Assembly (NCBI RefSeq): GCF_048128805.1
Contig: NC_136005.1
Coordinates: forward strand, 22,280,760-22,344,759
Direction: 5' to 3'
Length of the DNA stretch: 64,000 nt
From: Centroberyx gerrardi
Taxonomy: Eukaryota; Chordata; Actinopteri; Beryciformes; Berycidae
Below the pieces are notes generated by a model. That model was given only the letters and a program-made list of their open reading frames with translations. It was not told the origin of the DNA and searched no databases. Made by a program: the position numbers and the translations under genes. Below are positions 33,668 through 44,167 of this stretch, one piece after another (position 1 is the stretch's first letter; the number at the start of each line of letters is the position of its first letter).

Positions 33668-36600
33668 TTTACCTGCAAACATGAGCTCAGAGACATCTGG
33701 CTTGACGTGCAGACAGGTGAAGAGAGGAAGGGGACACTGAGCCTGGTTCACCTTCTCCTGTATCTCACTCAGCTTGGTGTCCATCCTCTGGTACGGGATA
33801 CATTTATTTATTCACATGTGACATATACTCGTACTGCAGATGTTCAACACAACATGTTTTCACATGGTTACAAGAAAGTATAATAAAAAACTAAAAATAC
33901 AAATAAAAGTAGAGAAGATGCATGTACAAAAACATGAAGAAAGCACAAAAAAATCTAATCTAAATTAGGTTAGGGTGAAAAGTCAGTTGGTCAGTGAGTT
34001 TAATATTGGCACATTTTTGAGGCAGGGTAGAATGAAATAGTTGTTGAGGGTCATGTGGCACAAAAGAGAGGAAATGAAAATCGAAATAGAGAATGACAGA
34101 CAAGGGGAAGGAGACAGAGAAAGAGGAAAGCCATCAAAATTAAAACAAACAGCAGCTGTCTGGCGGCTCTTACCCCGGGTATAAGAGTCTCTCCGATGAG
34201 CATGCCGAAGATATCGGTGAAGGTAACCGGCTGTCCCCCGGCCTTCTTGGTCCACAGGGCCTGGATGTAGTTGCTGATGTGCTGGGGCAGCAACAGCCTC
34301 AGCGGGTTACTGCTAACACTCTTCATCAGCTCCTGGTTGATGTCCTTAGGGCCTTTAGTAGGAAACTCTGGGTGGGAGTAGAGAGTGGACATGTACCTAG
34401 AGAGAGAGGAGGGGGGGGGGGGGGGGGAGAGAGAGAGAGAGAGAAAGGTATATAACCTTCATATTTGTGGTCTTGGAATATTACAATACAAAGCACTGCT
34501 ACACAAGAAAAAGGGTGTGTGGTGTGTTATTATCTAACATTCTGCTATTTCCCAGACAAAAAAGGTGTTACAGGTTATGTGGGAGGTACTTATTAGGAAG
34601 TACAATTCAATAAGCTCATCCGCAAACATGAAGGTGGAGGTTGAAGTAAGCCAGAGGATTTAGCTATTCGACCTATGTTAGCTGGATGAGAAAGATCATG
34701 CAAGACTAAACATGTATGAAATATTCCGGAACAAAAATGCTGCATGAAAATGTGCAATGAGTGACGTCAGAAATTGACAGGCTTCATGCCAGCAGGGGTA
34801 GGCAAATCTTCCTGGGCAGGGGTGAGGCAACGCAGAGGGCAGGGAGGAGAACGGAAACATGAGAGTGAAAAGAGAGAGGAAGACAAATAGAGAGAGAAAG
34901 TAAGATTACAAAGGAGGGGTCAGGCAGAGAGAGGGTGTAAAGAGAGAGGAGGAAGAAGAGGAATGTACAGTACTGAAACTGACCACGTGGATCCAGAGAG
35001 GCCAGCGATGTAGGTGGCACAGTCCAGGACGCCCGACTCATACAGGGCCTTCATCACTCCTGAGAAGCCTACCATCGCTCGGAAACCCCCTCCTGAGCCC
35101 ACTATGGCTATCACTGGCACCTGCAGCAGGCAGGCAGTTAAACACACACACATACACACAAAGAGAGAGGGAGAAAGAGGAGTGAGGGAGAAGCATAATG
35201 GAGATTACATGTTGTGTTATAAGCTACTGCTGTAGGACTATAAACAGCTAAGAATATGACTTTTCTTACAAGCATGATATCTCATTCTTTCAGCATGAGC
35301 AACTTCCCTCTGCACTGTGCGGGTGCCATGCTGGTTGCGTCACTCCTTTGCAACATTTTTCAACTTGTGCTTTCTGATTTTCAGCTATTTCGAAATTTTC
35401 ACTGAGCCACATCCTTTCCTTTCTGAAGTCTAGCCAAGGAGCAGCCTGTGTTTATCTTGAGGTCTATTCTGAACACCCTGACAGAGATAGTTCCACGAGG
35501 GTCAACCTGGAGAGGGGATGTTCCAGCACAGTCGGAGGCTAAACGGTCTGCCTGCAGCGGCTGGTTATCTCATTGCTCTGAAGCTTCCGGCCCGTGCGGA
35601 AGACGTCAGCGGGCCTGGCTAGGAGGTAAAGAGGATGCGCGGCCAACCCAAAAGGGCGTCGGGCCAAAACCGCAGCAGTCAGAAAAAACTTTGCTCAGCT
35701 CTGAGCAGGAGAGCAGAACTTGGAGACTTGTGCAGCTTACTAGAAGGCTCACTTCTCAGTTTCCAATAAAGTTGCCAGGAGTTATAAAAAAGTGTTGAAG
35801 TCGAACCGTACGAGCTGAGAATAAAACCTGTGAAAAACTGAATGCGTGATGGTTATAAATTTAACAGGTTTGAAGTTTGGGCTGTTTGCTACATCACCTA
35901 AAGGCAACAGACTTCAGAAGTGTGATCAAGTCAACTTCGCTCGAGTCCCAAGTCTAAATGTAGATTACCAAGTCCAAGTCTTGGATTGTCAAGTCCAAGT
36001 CAAGTCCATGTCATTAATGTCAAGTCTCAAACAGAATTTAAATACAGTGAACAAATCTCATCACTTTCAATCAGTCCCCACTAACAGCATTTCTGTAATT
36101 CTTTTTAATACATCATCTTACTACCAACAGAGATTATTTGCCAGTATTTTCAGATGAGTATAGTGTGCTTGATCTGGTGTTACAAACAAAAGTAAAAGCT
36201 CTCCTGTTAAAACTGTGTTAAAACTTCACTTCTGGTGCTCTGTTCCCACCTCCTGAGGAGAGCTGGGGAGGAAACGAGGCTTCTCCATGTCCAGCAGCTT
36301 CTTGATGCCCAGCATCACCCTCTCCCTGCGGGTCTGTCTGTACTGCTTCTCCTTCTCACACAGGGCCAGGCTGAACCGCAAGTCCAGGTTGGTACTGCGG
36401 ATACACACATGTTGGCAATAATAATGAATGAAGTATCTCTCTCTCACACACATTCATTCATTCATTCATTCATTCAGACACACGTATATCAACACATGCA
36501 CACACAAAGAAGGGAAGTTATAAGGCTTTGTACAGCTGACCTAGATGAGTGATCCATCACATTTACAGTATGCAATTGACTTGAATAAATATTCAAGTGC

Positions 36601-39600
36601 CACTTCTGCTATGTTCTCATAGTAACTATAAAGTGCTTGTTACATAAAATCATCTATTTTTAGCTGCATGTCTTCTCAATCTCATCGTCTAGTTACAGTA
36701 AATTCACTTCATCACGCCTTTCCGTTTCCTGCTGAGAGGCAGAGGGAAGAAATGACCTTTCTGTTGGCGAGACAGTCCTGACTAATGTTACAACAGGCCT
36801 ACAGCTCAGATATGATCTGCCTCCAGGGGTGGTCTGGTCTGAGGCAGACAACCAGAGACAAACACAGTCATGACCTCTCACCCTTTACCCCTCACCTTTC
36901 CATTACTACCAAGCTTCCAACAATGTCTGGCATGTCCAACTCCTCCCACTAACCACTATGTAGTGATGCAATGGTACTTGTGATGTATTTTAACCTCACG
37001 TTAGCTTACACCAGCCTCCTATTACTGTTAAGGTCATAAAGGTGTAAAGCGAGATGAGCGTAGTTATGGTGCTTTAAGCTCTCATTTGGGTTTCTGCAGT
37101 GCTCCGGGTAAATTCCTGTGTATTGTTGAACCTGTGACTGCTTTTGCTGCAATTTAGCTAATATTAGCTTTGTCATTTGCATGTGATGGCCTTTGGGTTA
37201 ATCACAGAGGCAGTGCTGCTTCAGAATATCATTGGGAAACCAAATTAACTTAATGACAGACAAGTGATTTTGAACGGAATACATACCACACCTCCAGGGA
37301 CATCTCTAAGTGCACTTTGGTTGCCTGTCAAAACAATAAAATATGTGGCGATTGTTGATTGAGGTTGGTAATTCTGTCACCAGGCAAACACACAGGGTTA
37401 CAAAACAGACAAAGAGAGAATGAGAGGGAGGGAGAGGAAAGGAGATGAAGTAGAGGAGAGGATGGGATGAAAGATGCGTGGAAAGGAAGAGTTGGAGATA
37501 ATACAGAATAAATGGGGCTAAGATACAGTATGGGTGGAAAAGTGTAAAAATGGAATAAGAAATACATCAACAGAAAATTGTATTAATCTACTGATATTTG
37601 ATCTTTATGGTCTTTAATGCAGTTTTCATTTGTTCTAAAATTCAAATTGGCTTCTGTGCTAATTAGCATGGATGTTTTCATTATCAACATGCAGGACTTT
37701 CCTACTTTAATAGAACAGATGTCTTACTTTGCCGATGAGGAAAGGCACCATCTCTGCCTGGCCTACTTTGAGCTTGGAGATGTCGTACGACGCCGTCCCA
37801 AGCGTCTCATCCATCACATAATTGGCGTCCATTAACGTCAACTGATTGGAATAAACATGAGAAGTGTGTAGTTAAATACATAATGGGAGCAGCACATTAC
37901 TTATTCTGGCATGTGTATATGTTCACTTCCATAAACCATCAACAACCAGCAAACATTATGTGACCAATCAAGTGTTATCTTGTCATCAAGGTAAACGGTC
38001 CTCCAGTAGGTGATCATCATAAGGCAAACCACCAGTATATACAAAAAACAATTATACTTTCAGAAAAACATTAGTTTATGCTTAAAAGACCCTAACCTCA
38101 TGTGGCTTAAGTCAGTTTGATACTACTTTCTATGATATATATTATGAATTTACCTCATATTCATGCCTAAAAAGGTGGGTAAGCTGTGTTTATGCAGGTT
38201 TACCCTCCATTACACCCCTGCTAGTCATCCTATACTGGACTTGTCATTAAATGTAGCTCTCACCTCCAGGACATTCTGCTGGTTGGGGTCCAATATGAAC
38301 TGAAAGGTCTCGTTCCATTTGGGGTTGATGTCGTTGTCTATATGGCGGGTCCTCTTTCTGCTCTCTGGGGCCGTGGGGATGAACAGCTCCACGTATGGAT
38401 CTGGGGTGTCCACTGCAGACACAAATTCACAGTAGCATTGTTTCCCTGCAGTGTCACTGGGTGGAGGAAACAGGATCCCTACCTAACAGAACTACGACTG
38501 TATTGGTTTCAATGGAGAGTTCCATGGTGACCTAAATGTGTTTTCAGAGGTCCTTTCTCCCACCTAGAAGCATTTCCAACGAAAAATACTGACAGCACAC
38601 TACATATTGTACCTACTGTACACATGCAGCATGTTCTGAAAAATTGTAAAAAATGAGAGATTGACATGTATAACACAGTTGTTATTTTGTATTGAAAGAA
38701 ACAAACGAAATACAACCATCAACTTCCTGTTGCCTGCATGATGCATGATGTCTTTTTTTTTTTTTTGCATGTGTGTGTGAATGCATTGTGTGTGTGTGTC
38801 ACTGTACTGCATGTTTTATCAGAAGTCAGATGGACAGGGGCAACAAATGTACTCACACAGGTCACCCAGTGCTCCCTTGGTGACACTCTCAGCTCGCACG
38901 ACCGTCACTCTGAATTTGTGAGAAAACTGTTGTTCCACCTGCAAAGCGACATAAACGTTCAGTTCAATTTTGTTTCATTGCCCCACATGGGAAAAAAGCA
39001 CATCAGGCTTATGCATGGACAAATAACACATGCTGTATACAGTCCAACTGGATGACAGACAGATTCACTAGAAATTCTTATGTATCATTGAGTATCATTT
39101 TCGTGGGTGAGACCATGGTAGGGCGAGCGACTGTCAAATCCAACATGAAATTCTCCAGTCCAGGAACTTTAGAGGCCATTTTGTGGTTTGTATTGATGTT
39201 TCCTGTGTTGAGCAATATGTAATGCTGATCAAATCTACAACAGAAAATATCGGGTTGATTCGCTGGCATTTTTTACATTAATCCCTAAACAAAGTTCCCC
39301 TTTGTTCTCTGTAGATATTCATCACTGATTCATTGTGTTGGCAATGAGCAGGGGTTATCTCTTTTTCTGTTGTAGTGTTTTGCTTTCATTTCGTCTTAAA
39401 TTACTGGGCTCCGTTCTGTAAACCTATCTGTGTTTCTCAAGAAATCTTAAGATGTTTTGTTTATAATGGCCTGTTACGCATTCCTAGTTATTTAAGTGAA
39501 ACAATTCAGTTAACCATAAATGAGTTTAATAAAACATAAGAGTGTTGTGAGCTTCTATTCCAGTCCTTATTAGTTAGGGGGCGTTTCGCAGTCATACAAC

Positions 39601-40069
39601 AGCCTTACAGGGCAGTGTATACAGATATCATAACGCTTATCTCATGCTCATCTTTGCTGCTTTCAAAACCCACACTAAACCTAGCCAGCTTCTGCACTGA
39701 CTGTAAGACCACAGAGCTGCGATGATAAGCATAATAAAAAAAAAACCTTGATGTTGAAACATGTTTTTTGTAATGTTTGAATGAAATTTTGCTTTGGAGC
39801 CTTGAGAGTAACTTCCATATTGGGCAGGAGGGAATGAAAGAGATTTGTTAGAAATTATTCAACTATTACTACCTAAACAAGTGACTACAAATTTCATAAA
39901 GACCATGCATCAGGTCTGATACAGTATGGGATGGTTTTTGGCTAGTAGTAGACTCTCTCCATTCCGATTTCCACTTGGCTAGGTTTTACTGTACGTCCAG
40001 GAAAACGGCCCTATGTCAACATAGCAGTGTACTCACAATGATGTACTGGTATGGGTCTATGGAAGCCAT
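22932..40069 (-). CDS. PLA2G4A: Cytosolic phospholipase A2-alpha (cPLA2-alpha)
   Basis: Calcium-activated enzyme that hydrolyses the sn-2 acyl bond of membrane phospholipids, releasing arachidonic acid at ER, Golgi and nuclear membranes. Eighteen coding exons join in frame to 747 residues (human 749). The C2 domain spans about 1-135 and keeps the calcium ligands Asp40, Asp43, Asn65 and Asp93. The catalytic alpha/beta domain has GSGGGFRA (Arg201), lipase motif GLSGS (nucleophile Ser229) and DSGL (Asp547), the Ser-Asp dyad. A Ser504-Pro site matches the human MAPK site Ser505. The C-terminal SPSRCS segment resembles the human MNK-phosphorylated region. The start [11 protein letters not shown] aligns with human MSFIDPYQHII. 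It lies head to head with PTGS2. Confidence 0.97.
24390..24547 (-). CDS. PLA2G4A: PLA2G4A coding exon 17
   Basis: 158 nt, residues 650-702: [20 protein letters not shown] ... NTLNNIE. Confidence 0.96.
24971..25026. repeat. (GAT)n trinucleotide repeat
   Basis: About 18 tandem ATG/GAT units in PLA2G4A intron 16. Confidence 0.95.
25361..25427. repeat. Two (CA)n runs
   Basis: Two CA runs separated by about 18 bp, in a PLA2G4A intron. Confidence 0.95.
25720..25909 (-). CDS. PLA2G4A: PLA2G4A coding exon 16
   Basis: 190 nt, residues 587-649: [20 protein letters not shown] ... [15 protein letters not shown]. Confidence 0.96.
26071..26255 (-). CDS. PLA2G4A: PLA2G4A coding exon 15 (catalytic Asp)
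   Basis: 185 nt, residues 525-586: [20 protein letters not shown]; Asp547 aligns with human Asp549. It continues to [17 protein letters not shown]. Confidence 0.97.
26672..26783 (-). CDS. PLA2G4A: PLA2G4A coding exon 14 (regulatory Ser-Pro site)
   Basis: 112 nt, residues 488-524: [20 protein letters not shown]. Ser504 precedes Pro and aligns with human Ser505, the MAPK phosphorylation site. Confidence 0.95.
26931..27061 (-). CDS. PLA2G4A: PLA2G4A coding exon 13
   Basis: 131 nt, residues 444-487: [20 protein letters not shown] ... [12 protein letters not shown]. Confidence 0.93.
27749..27836. repeat. (CT)n polypyrimidine tract
   Basis: A nearly pure 88-bp CT run in PLA2G4A intron 12. It also produces false Ser/Leu-rich open frames. 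Confidence 0.95.
28993..29058 (-). CDS. PLA2G4A: PLA2G4A coding exon 12 (acidic linker)
   Basis: 66 nt: [20 protein letters not shown]. It corresponds to the variable acidic segment KHIVSNDSSDSDDE in human. Confidence 0.85.
   Translation of the reverse strand, partial: SRSGLSTSLEKTVWTMTKSDA
30143..30182. repeat. (TTGA)n microsatellite
   Basis: About nine TGAT units. Confidence 0.95.
30370..30459 (-). CDS. PLA2G4A: PLA2G4A coding exon 11
   Basis: 90 nt, residues 392-421: [19 protein letters not shown] ... MEEEL. Confidence 0.95.
   Translation of the reverse strand: MCGAVPSRSCSTECWGSKTRLEAAPWRRS
30586..30723 (-). CDS. PLA2G4A: PLA2G4A coding exon 10
   Basis: 138 nt, residues 346-391: [19 protein letters not shown] ... 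NPLHFLM. Confidence 0.96.
31325..32166. mobile_element. Non-autonomous hAT-like transposon with 8-bp target duplication
   Basis: The element runs 31333-32158 (826 bp). Ends are CAGTGGTGGGTAG on the left and its near-inverse CTACCCACCCCTG on the right, one mismatch over 13 bp. An identical 8-bp duplication, AAAGCCAC, flanks it at 31325-31332 and 32159-32166. CAG-starting ends and an 8-bp duplication are hAT hallmarks. No transposase frame is seen. Short internal motifs of the type ACTCAAGTAAAAGTA recur near both ends. It lies in PLA2G4A intron 9, between coding exons 9 and 10. Confidence 0.88.
33627..33666. repeat. (CA)n microsatellite
   Basis: A CA run ending 6 bp from the PLA2G4A exon 9 donor. 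Confidence 0.95.
33673..33787 (-). CDS. PLA2G4A: PLA2G4A coding exon 9
   Basis: 115 nt, residues 308-345: [20 protein letters not shown] ... [13 protein letters not shown] microsatellite sits immediately downstream, at 33627-33666. Confidence 0.95.
34174..34396 (-). CDS. PLA2G4A: PLA2G4A coding exon 8
   Basis: 223 nt, residues 233-307: [20 protein letters not shown] ... [19 protein letters not shown]. Confidence 0.96.
34405..34444. repeat. Poly-G and (AG)n tract
   Basis: A G run followed by an AG run, just upstream (minus strand) of the PLA2G4A exon 8 acceptor. On the transcript strand it forms a long C/CT polypyrimidine tract. Confidence 0.95.
34984..35120 (-). CDS. PLA2G4A: PLA2G4A coding exon 7 (nucleophile exon)
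   Basis: 137 nt, residues 188-232. [15 protein letters not shown] contains Arg201 and the oxyanion-type glycine loop; AGLSGST contains Ser229. Confidence 0.97.
36250..36394 (-). CDS. PLA2G4A: PLA2G4A coding exon 6 (linker)
   Basis: 145 nt, residues 139-187: [20 protein letters not shown] ... SSPQE; donor GTGGGA. Confidence 0.92.
37287..37324 (-). CDS. PLA2G4A: PLA2G4A coding exon 5 (C2 end)
   Basis: A 38-nt micro-exon: [12 protein letters not shown] plus a split Cys. It is supported by acceptor gacag, donor GTATGT and phase. Confidence 0.9.
37728..37841 (-). CDS. PLA2G4A: PLA2G4A coding exon 4 (C2)
   Basis: 114 nt, residues 89-126: [20 protein letters not shown], including Asp93 of calcium loop 3. 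Confidence 0.95.
38264..38412 (-). CDS. PLA2G4A: PLA2G4A coding exon 3 (C2 calcium-binding loops)
   Basis: 149 nt, residues 39-88. DTPDPYVEL supplies Asp40 and Asp43, and [11 protein letters not shown] follows with Asn65. Confidence 0.95.
38857..38938 (-). CDS. PLA2G4A: PLA2G4A coding exon 2 (C2 domain)
   Basis: 82 nt, residues 12-38: [18 protein letters not shown] ... GALGDL, first C2 strands. Confidence 0.92.
40037..40069 (-). CDS. PLA2G4A: PLA2G4A coding exon 1
   Basis: A 33-nt segment, ATG at 40069-40067 (minus), residues 1-11 [11 protein letters not shown]; donor GTGAGT. The 5' part of this exon is untranslated. Confidence 0.9.
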
Positions 40070-40709
40070 TGTGAGCCGTCAGCAGAGTAATTCTCAGTTT
40101 GCAGGAAAGCCTTCGTCCAGATGTGAACTTGAACTCAGGATGATGCTTCAGCGATTAAAGGAACCATTTAGAGACTGGAGGATGAAACAAAGCATTTGAA
40201 CATCAGTGAAACTGCTGGAATTCACAGTTAACCGGCCATAGCATTCAAAAACTATTGATTGCATTACAACTAAGATGCTCTAAAAACAAAAACACATCAA
40301 CCTGGCGACCTGAAAGAGTTACTGGCATCGATATTTCATGTGCGTCTTTTCACACAGTTTCCACTGGTTGCTTTTGGCAGGGCAACCGTAGGCAAAACAA
40401 GAAAGTACGCCTGTTATCCATTTTAAACTACAGCTACTATTATAGATTCAATGACCGGGCTTCTTAATCTCTTGAAACCCAAGTAGAACATTGACTTATT
40501 GTAAAAGCAAAAGCTACTGTAGAAATATATATATATAAATATATACAGTATATATGTATATCTATGAGGCCTTTTGGCATCTTGCAGTGTGTGACAGAGG
40601 CAAGGGGAAGTGTGCACAGCCACAGACTCACGATAAGACTGCGCCCATGGCATGTATCACACAGTATCAGTGTGTTTGTGTGTGTGTGTGTATGTGTGTG
40701 TGCATATGT

Positions 40710-40715
<6 letters not shown>

Positions 40716-40745
<30 letters not shown>
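40716..40745. repeat. (AG)n microsatellite
   Basis: About 15 AG units. Confidence 0.95.
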
Positions 40746-40747
<2 letters not shown>

Positions 40748-40960
40748 AGTAATGAGTTGTCTCCTAGATTCCTCACTAGCTGACCAATCTAATTTAACAA
40801 AGATGTTTTAATGTGCATATAATATACTGCACAGTATGCAGTCTGGGTGTGTAAGTGCAACAAAGGTAGTGAGATAGTCATTTTCAGCAGTATCATGCTT
40901 ATTGTTTACAGTGGTTGAATGGGCATGTATGTGATAAGAAATTTGCATGGACTCTCTGCC

Positions 40961-40963
<3 letters not shown>

Positions 40964-41051
<88 letters not shown>
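40964..41051. repeat. Long uninterrupted (TG)n microsatellite
   Basis: About 43 TG units, the longest perfect dinucleotide run in the window. It lies in the 5' part of PLA2G4A, upstream of its first coding exon. Confidence 0.97.
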
Positions 41052-41054
<3 letters not shown>

Positions 41055-41216
41055 CATAGTGGAGATAGCATCTCAAGGTCAGCAAGGCTTTTCTCAGCTG
41101 TTCACCAAAGCGTGTCATAACTGAGGGGACTGGGAGCACGTAGAGCGTCTGTGTGTTCACAGTATTGGTCACGTACTTTGCATCAGTGGTCCAAGTTTCT
41201 AATGTGCCAATTCAGC

Positions 41217-41290
41217 GTCTCTCTCTCTCTCTGTCTCTCTCTCTCTCTGTCTGTCTCTCTCTCTCTCTCTGTCTGTCTCTCTCTCTCTGT
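41217..41290. repeat. (CT)n tract
   Basis: An interrupted CT/CTGT run. Confidence 0.95.
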
Positions 41291-41580
41291 CAACGTGTGC
41301 CCTTGATTTGCAGCACACAATATAATAAAAGTGCATAGAGGCTGCTTAGTCCTCTGTGTGCGCCAACACACAAACCAGAGCACTATCTTCACAGTGCTGT
41401 CTTGCAATTGTCATGTCACTGCAGAGGCGCACAAAACGGATATACTGCATGTTGGTAAAGTGCCTACATCATAAGACAAATAATAACATCCAAAGACCCT
41501 AACGTAAAATAGCAATAGTAAGTCTAACCATAATCAGGTGGTAAAACAGTAAAACTTGAAGTCCCAACAGGATTATTATA

Positions 41581-41731
41581 GGAATATTATAGCAAAGTGA
41601 TACCATAGGACATGAAACTATGAAGTATATATAATAAGGTCGAATATAATAAAATCGAAGGTAAAATAAACTCACTATTGAGCACCACAGACACTGTAAC
41701 TCCCTGTAGAATAGTGATTTTTCGTTAGGGC
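41581..41731 (+). repeat. Dispersed repeat A, copy 1
   Basis: Shares an ordered series of segments with 44400-44547: ATTATAG..., GTGATACCATA, CTCACTAT, ACCACAGACA, TAGAAT and GTGATTTTTC-TTAGG. Unclassified interspersed repeat. Confidence 0.7.
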
Positions 41732-42375
41732 GAAGTGTAAACTTTATACCTGAACATCGCAATACCACTGTACAGTGAATTGTGGGCTTCATACAAAACT
41801 CGTTATTACCTTGCAACAAGTTATGCCTGCTCCTTATTGGCTGCACTGAATCAGGTCAGATGTGACAAGGCATGTATGGTATGAGTGCGAGATAATGCAA
41901 TGATGGATAAAGTTATATCATGAGATTGGAAGTCGACACTATTTTTAATTAAGCCAACGCGTATCTAATCATAGCCTATATGTTACCATATAATATGATG
42001 TAGCCTACAATAAGTATGTACCATGATATAAAATACATCTTTATCAAAGCTTTTATTCTCTTAGTATGTAGGCTACTGTAAGTTCCTGTTGCATCTGTTC
42101 ACACTGACCTGTCCTGTAATCGCTCATTAGTCGTATGCGTATTGAATGTAGGCTACTTTACACCACTTGATATTCTATAATTGTTAATAATAATACGTCA
42201 CTTGCTTCCTCTTACTTTGAATTGCTTAAAGCAGTTCAAGAAGAAGACGCTGATTAAAGCGCTACTAGCTGGAGTTTCGCACCGATCTTCTCCAGTTCCT
42301 CTCCAAGCCTATCAGCCAAAAAATGAACAATTTTCGGATAGGCCTACTTTTAAATGAAAGGAAACGCCAACATAC

Positions 42376-42780
42376 CTTGACAGGAGAGTGCTATCAACTC
42401 ACAAATCCTGAAAAATGTGTCATGGTGTGCAGAAATATGGTTCCACTGTAGGCTTAGAGATGGAGGAGGTGCTACAGGCTCTCGAAAGACGCGCATACAC
42501 CCCGGCCGTCACGCAGATCGCAGATCGCGGTAGGCTACAAGTTCAGAGTCAGAACTTATCTAATAAATGCAAACTCCCAAGAAAACCGGAAGAATGGCTA
42601 TTAATATCGGTACCAAAATACTTCAGAGACGAGAACGAGCGGCGAAAAGCTCCGAATGAAAGTTGAAAGTCAGTTTGGCAGACGGGGCGAACCTGCTTCC
42701 CACGCGCTCCTCTCCAAACGCGCTCCAGTGCGCAACGTTTCCACACGAGGGCGCATAAAGACTGGACTATACGGAGAGTA
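42376..42780 (-). promoter_or_regulatory. PLA2G4A: Putative PLA2G4A non-coding first exon and CpG-rich promoter
   Basis: On the minus strand CTGTCAAG|GTATGTTGG at 42376/42375 is a good 5' splice site. The sequence just upstream, about 42480-42760 on +, is locally rich in CpG. Mammalian PLA2G4A starts with a non-coding exon, so this is a reasonable first exon and promoter. Inference only. Confidence 0.4.
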
Positions 42781-43387
42781 TGAGCATTAATCAATAGCTC
42801 TTTGGCAATATTGAGACTAAACATGACACAGGAGTGACGCTGGGGCTTCTAGTAGTCAGAGGTTCCTTTTGGTGAAAATGATTTGAGGGTCTGATGGAGG
42901 ACACTCATCCAACTATTCCATAATCCCCTAAACTTTCTCCAACACACCAATAATAAATGAATTTCACACACTAGTTTTATCATCTGTACTGTCAAATTGA
43001 AAGGAGAGTGGGCAATCTCTTCACCCGTATTTATTTACAGGGAGGAAAAACAGAGAAAGTTGTGGCGAGGCCAGCAGGGACACATGGCTCTAAAGGTGGT
43101 GAACTAAACCACTAGTTATCTTTTCTTACATTAAGTAAATTCTTATTTCATTCATTTCATTGCCTCATCTCTCCAGACCAAGAGATCCTATAACAAGCAA
43201 CTTCTCAGCGAACATACTGTAGGCCTATATGTAGGCTATTTAATTTTTATTCCTTTTAATGTATTTGCTCCCTGAAAATGTGCTCGTCATAGAATATTCA
43301 TCATGTATATTATATTTGCTTAATGATATTCGTCTCCCCATAGAAATATACAATTTTACCCAGAAGAATATTCGGAGGGTTTATAAA

Positions 43388-43388
<1 letters not shown>

Positions 43389-43427
<39 letters not shown>
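43389..43427. repeat. (AAT)n microsatellite
   Basis: About 13 AAT units. Confidence 0.95.
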
Positions 43428-43432
<5 letters not shown>

Positions 43433-43715
43433 GAGGGGTTATATAGGCTATAACAATTTTATTATTAAAGTAATTCACCGGGAAAATACAAAAACAAAAA
43501 ACAAACACTTGATTTTGTTTTTGGTTTTATAAAACTCATGTAAGTTCTGTCATCTGATTTGTATATGTTTTGAGTTTATAGCCTATATATGATACCTACG
43601 TTTAATAGTATGAAAGAGGCTGCTATAATTTTAATATTATGAATATAATATTATAATATTTTAATACATGAAACAGATTGTTGTAAAGTCTCACTTATAT
43701 GGGCGGGTTGAGAGT

Positions 43716-43768
43716 TAGGCTACTTGCTATGAAAGTGGATAGTAAGTATAGCTTGGCATATGAAAGTC
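43716..43768 (+). repeat. Dispersed repeat B, copy 1
   Basis: CTACTTGCTATGAAAGT ... ATAGTAAG ... ATAGCTTG-CATATGA matches the reverse complement of 55091-55145 with small gaps. Located about 280 bp upstream of the PTGS2 TATA box. Confidence 0.6.
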
Positions 43769-44013
43769 AGAATATATCAAAATTTCCACGTGTGTACATA
43801 GATAATAAAAAGAGGGGACCTAAAGGCAGAAACCGTTCGCATTGCCAGTAATACCTTTTTTGGTGCCAAAATAAAATAATCCAGAATCAATTGGTCGGAA
43901 ATGGACAGATTGCTGGATTGTGTAAGAAAAAATATCCCAGGTCTTACTCGTCTATTACTTAGTTATAAGTCAGGTTCATTCACTGAAGCGGTACTTGGCA
44001 CCACAACGTGGAT

Positions 44014-44059
44014 GGGGCGGGGTGACGTCACATGGTCTCACAGCTCCACAAGATATAAA
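44014..44059 (+). promoter_or_regulatory. PTGS2: PTGS2 core promoter: GC box, CRE/E-box, TATA
   Basis: GGGGCGGGG at 44014-44022 is followed by palindromic CRE TGACGTCA at 44023-44030. This overlaps E-box CACATG at 44029-44034, and TATAAA follows at 44054-44059. The fused CGTCACATG string is also present in the human PTGS2 proximal promoter, where CREB/AP-1 and USF factors act. Transcription is expected to start near 44085. Confidence 0.85.
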
Positions 44060-44167
44060 CTGCTACAGGAGCGCAGATTCAGTAGACTCACTCCCAGCCT
44101 CACACTCGGATACCACAGAAGAAGAGAGTAAGGACACAAAAAGGAGACCAGAAGAAGGCATTGGAGT

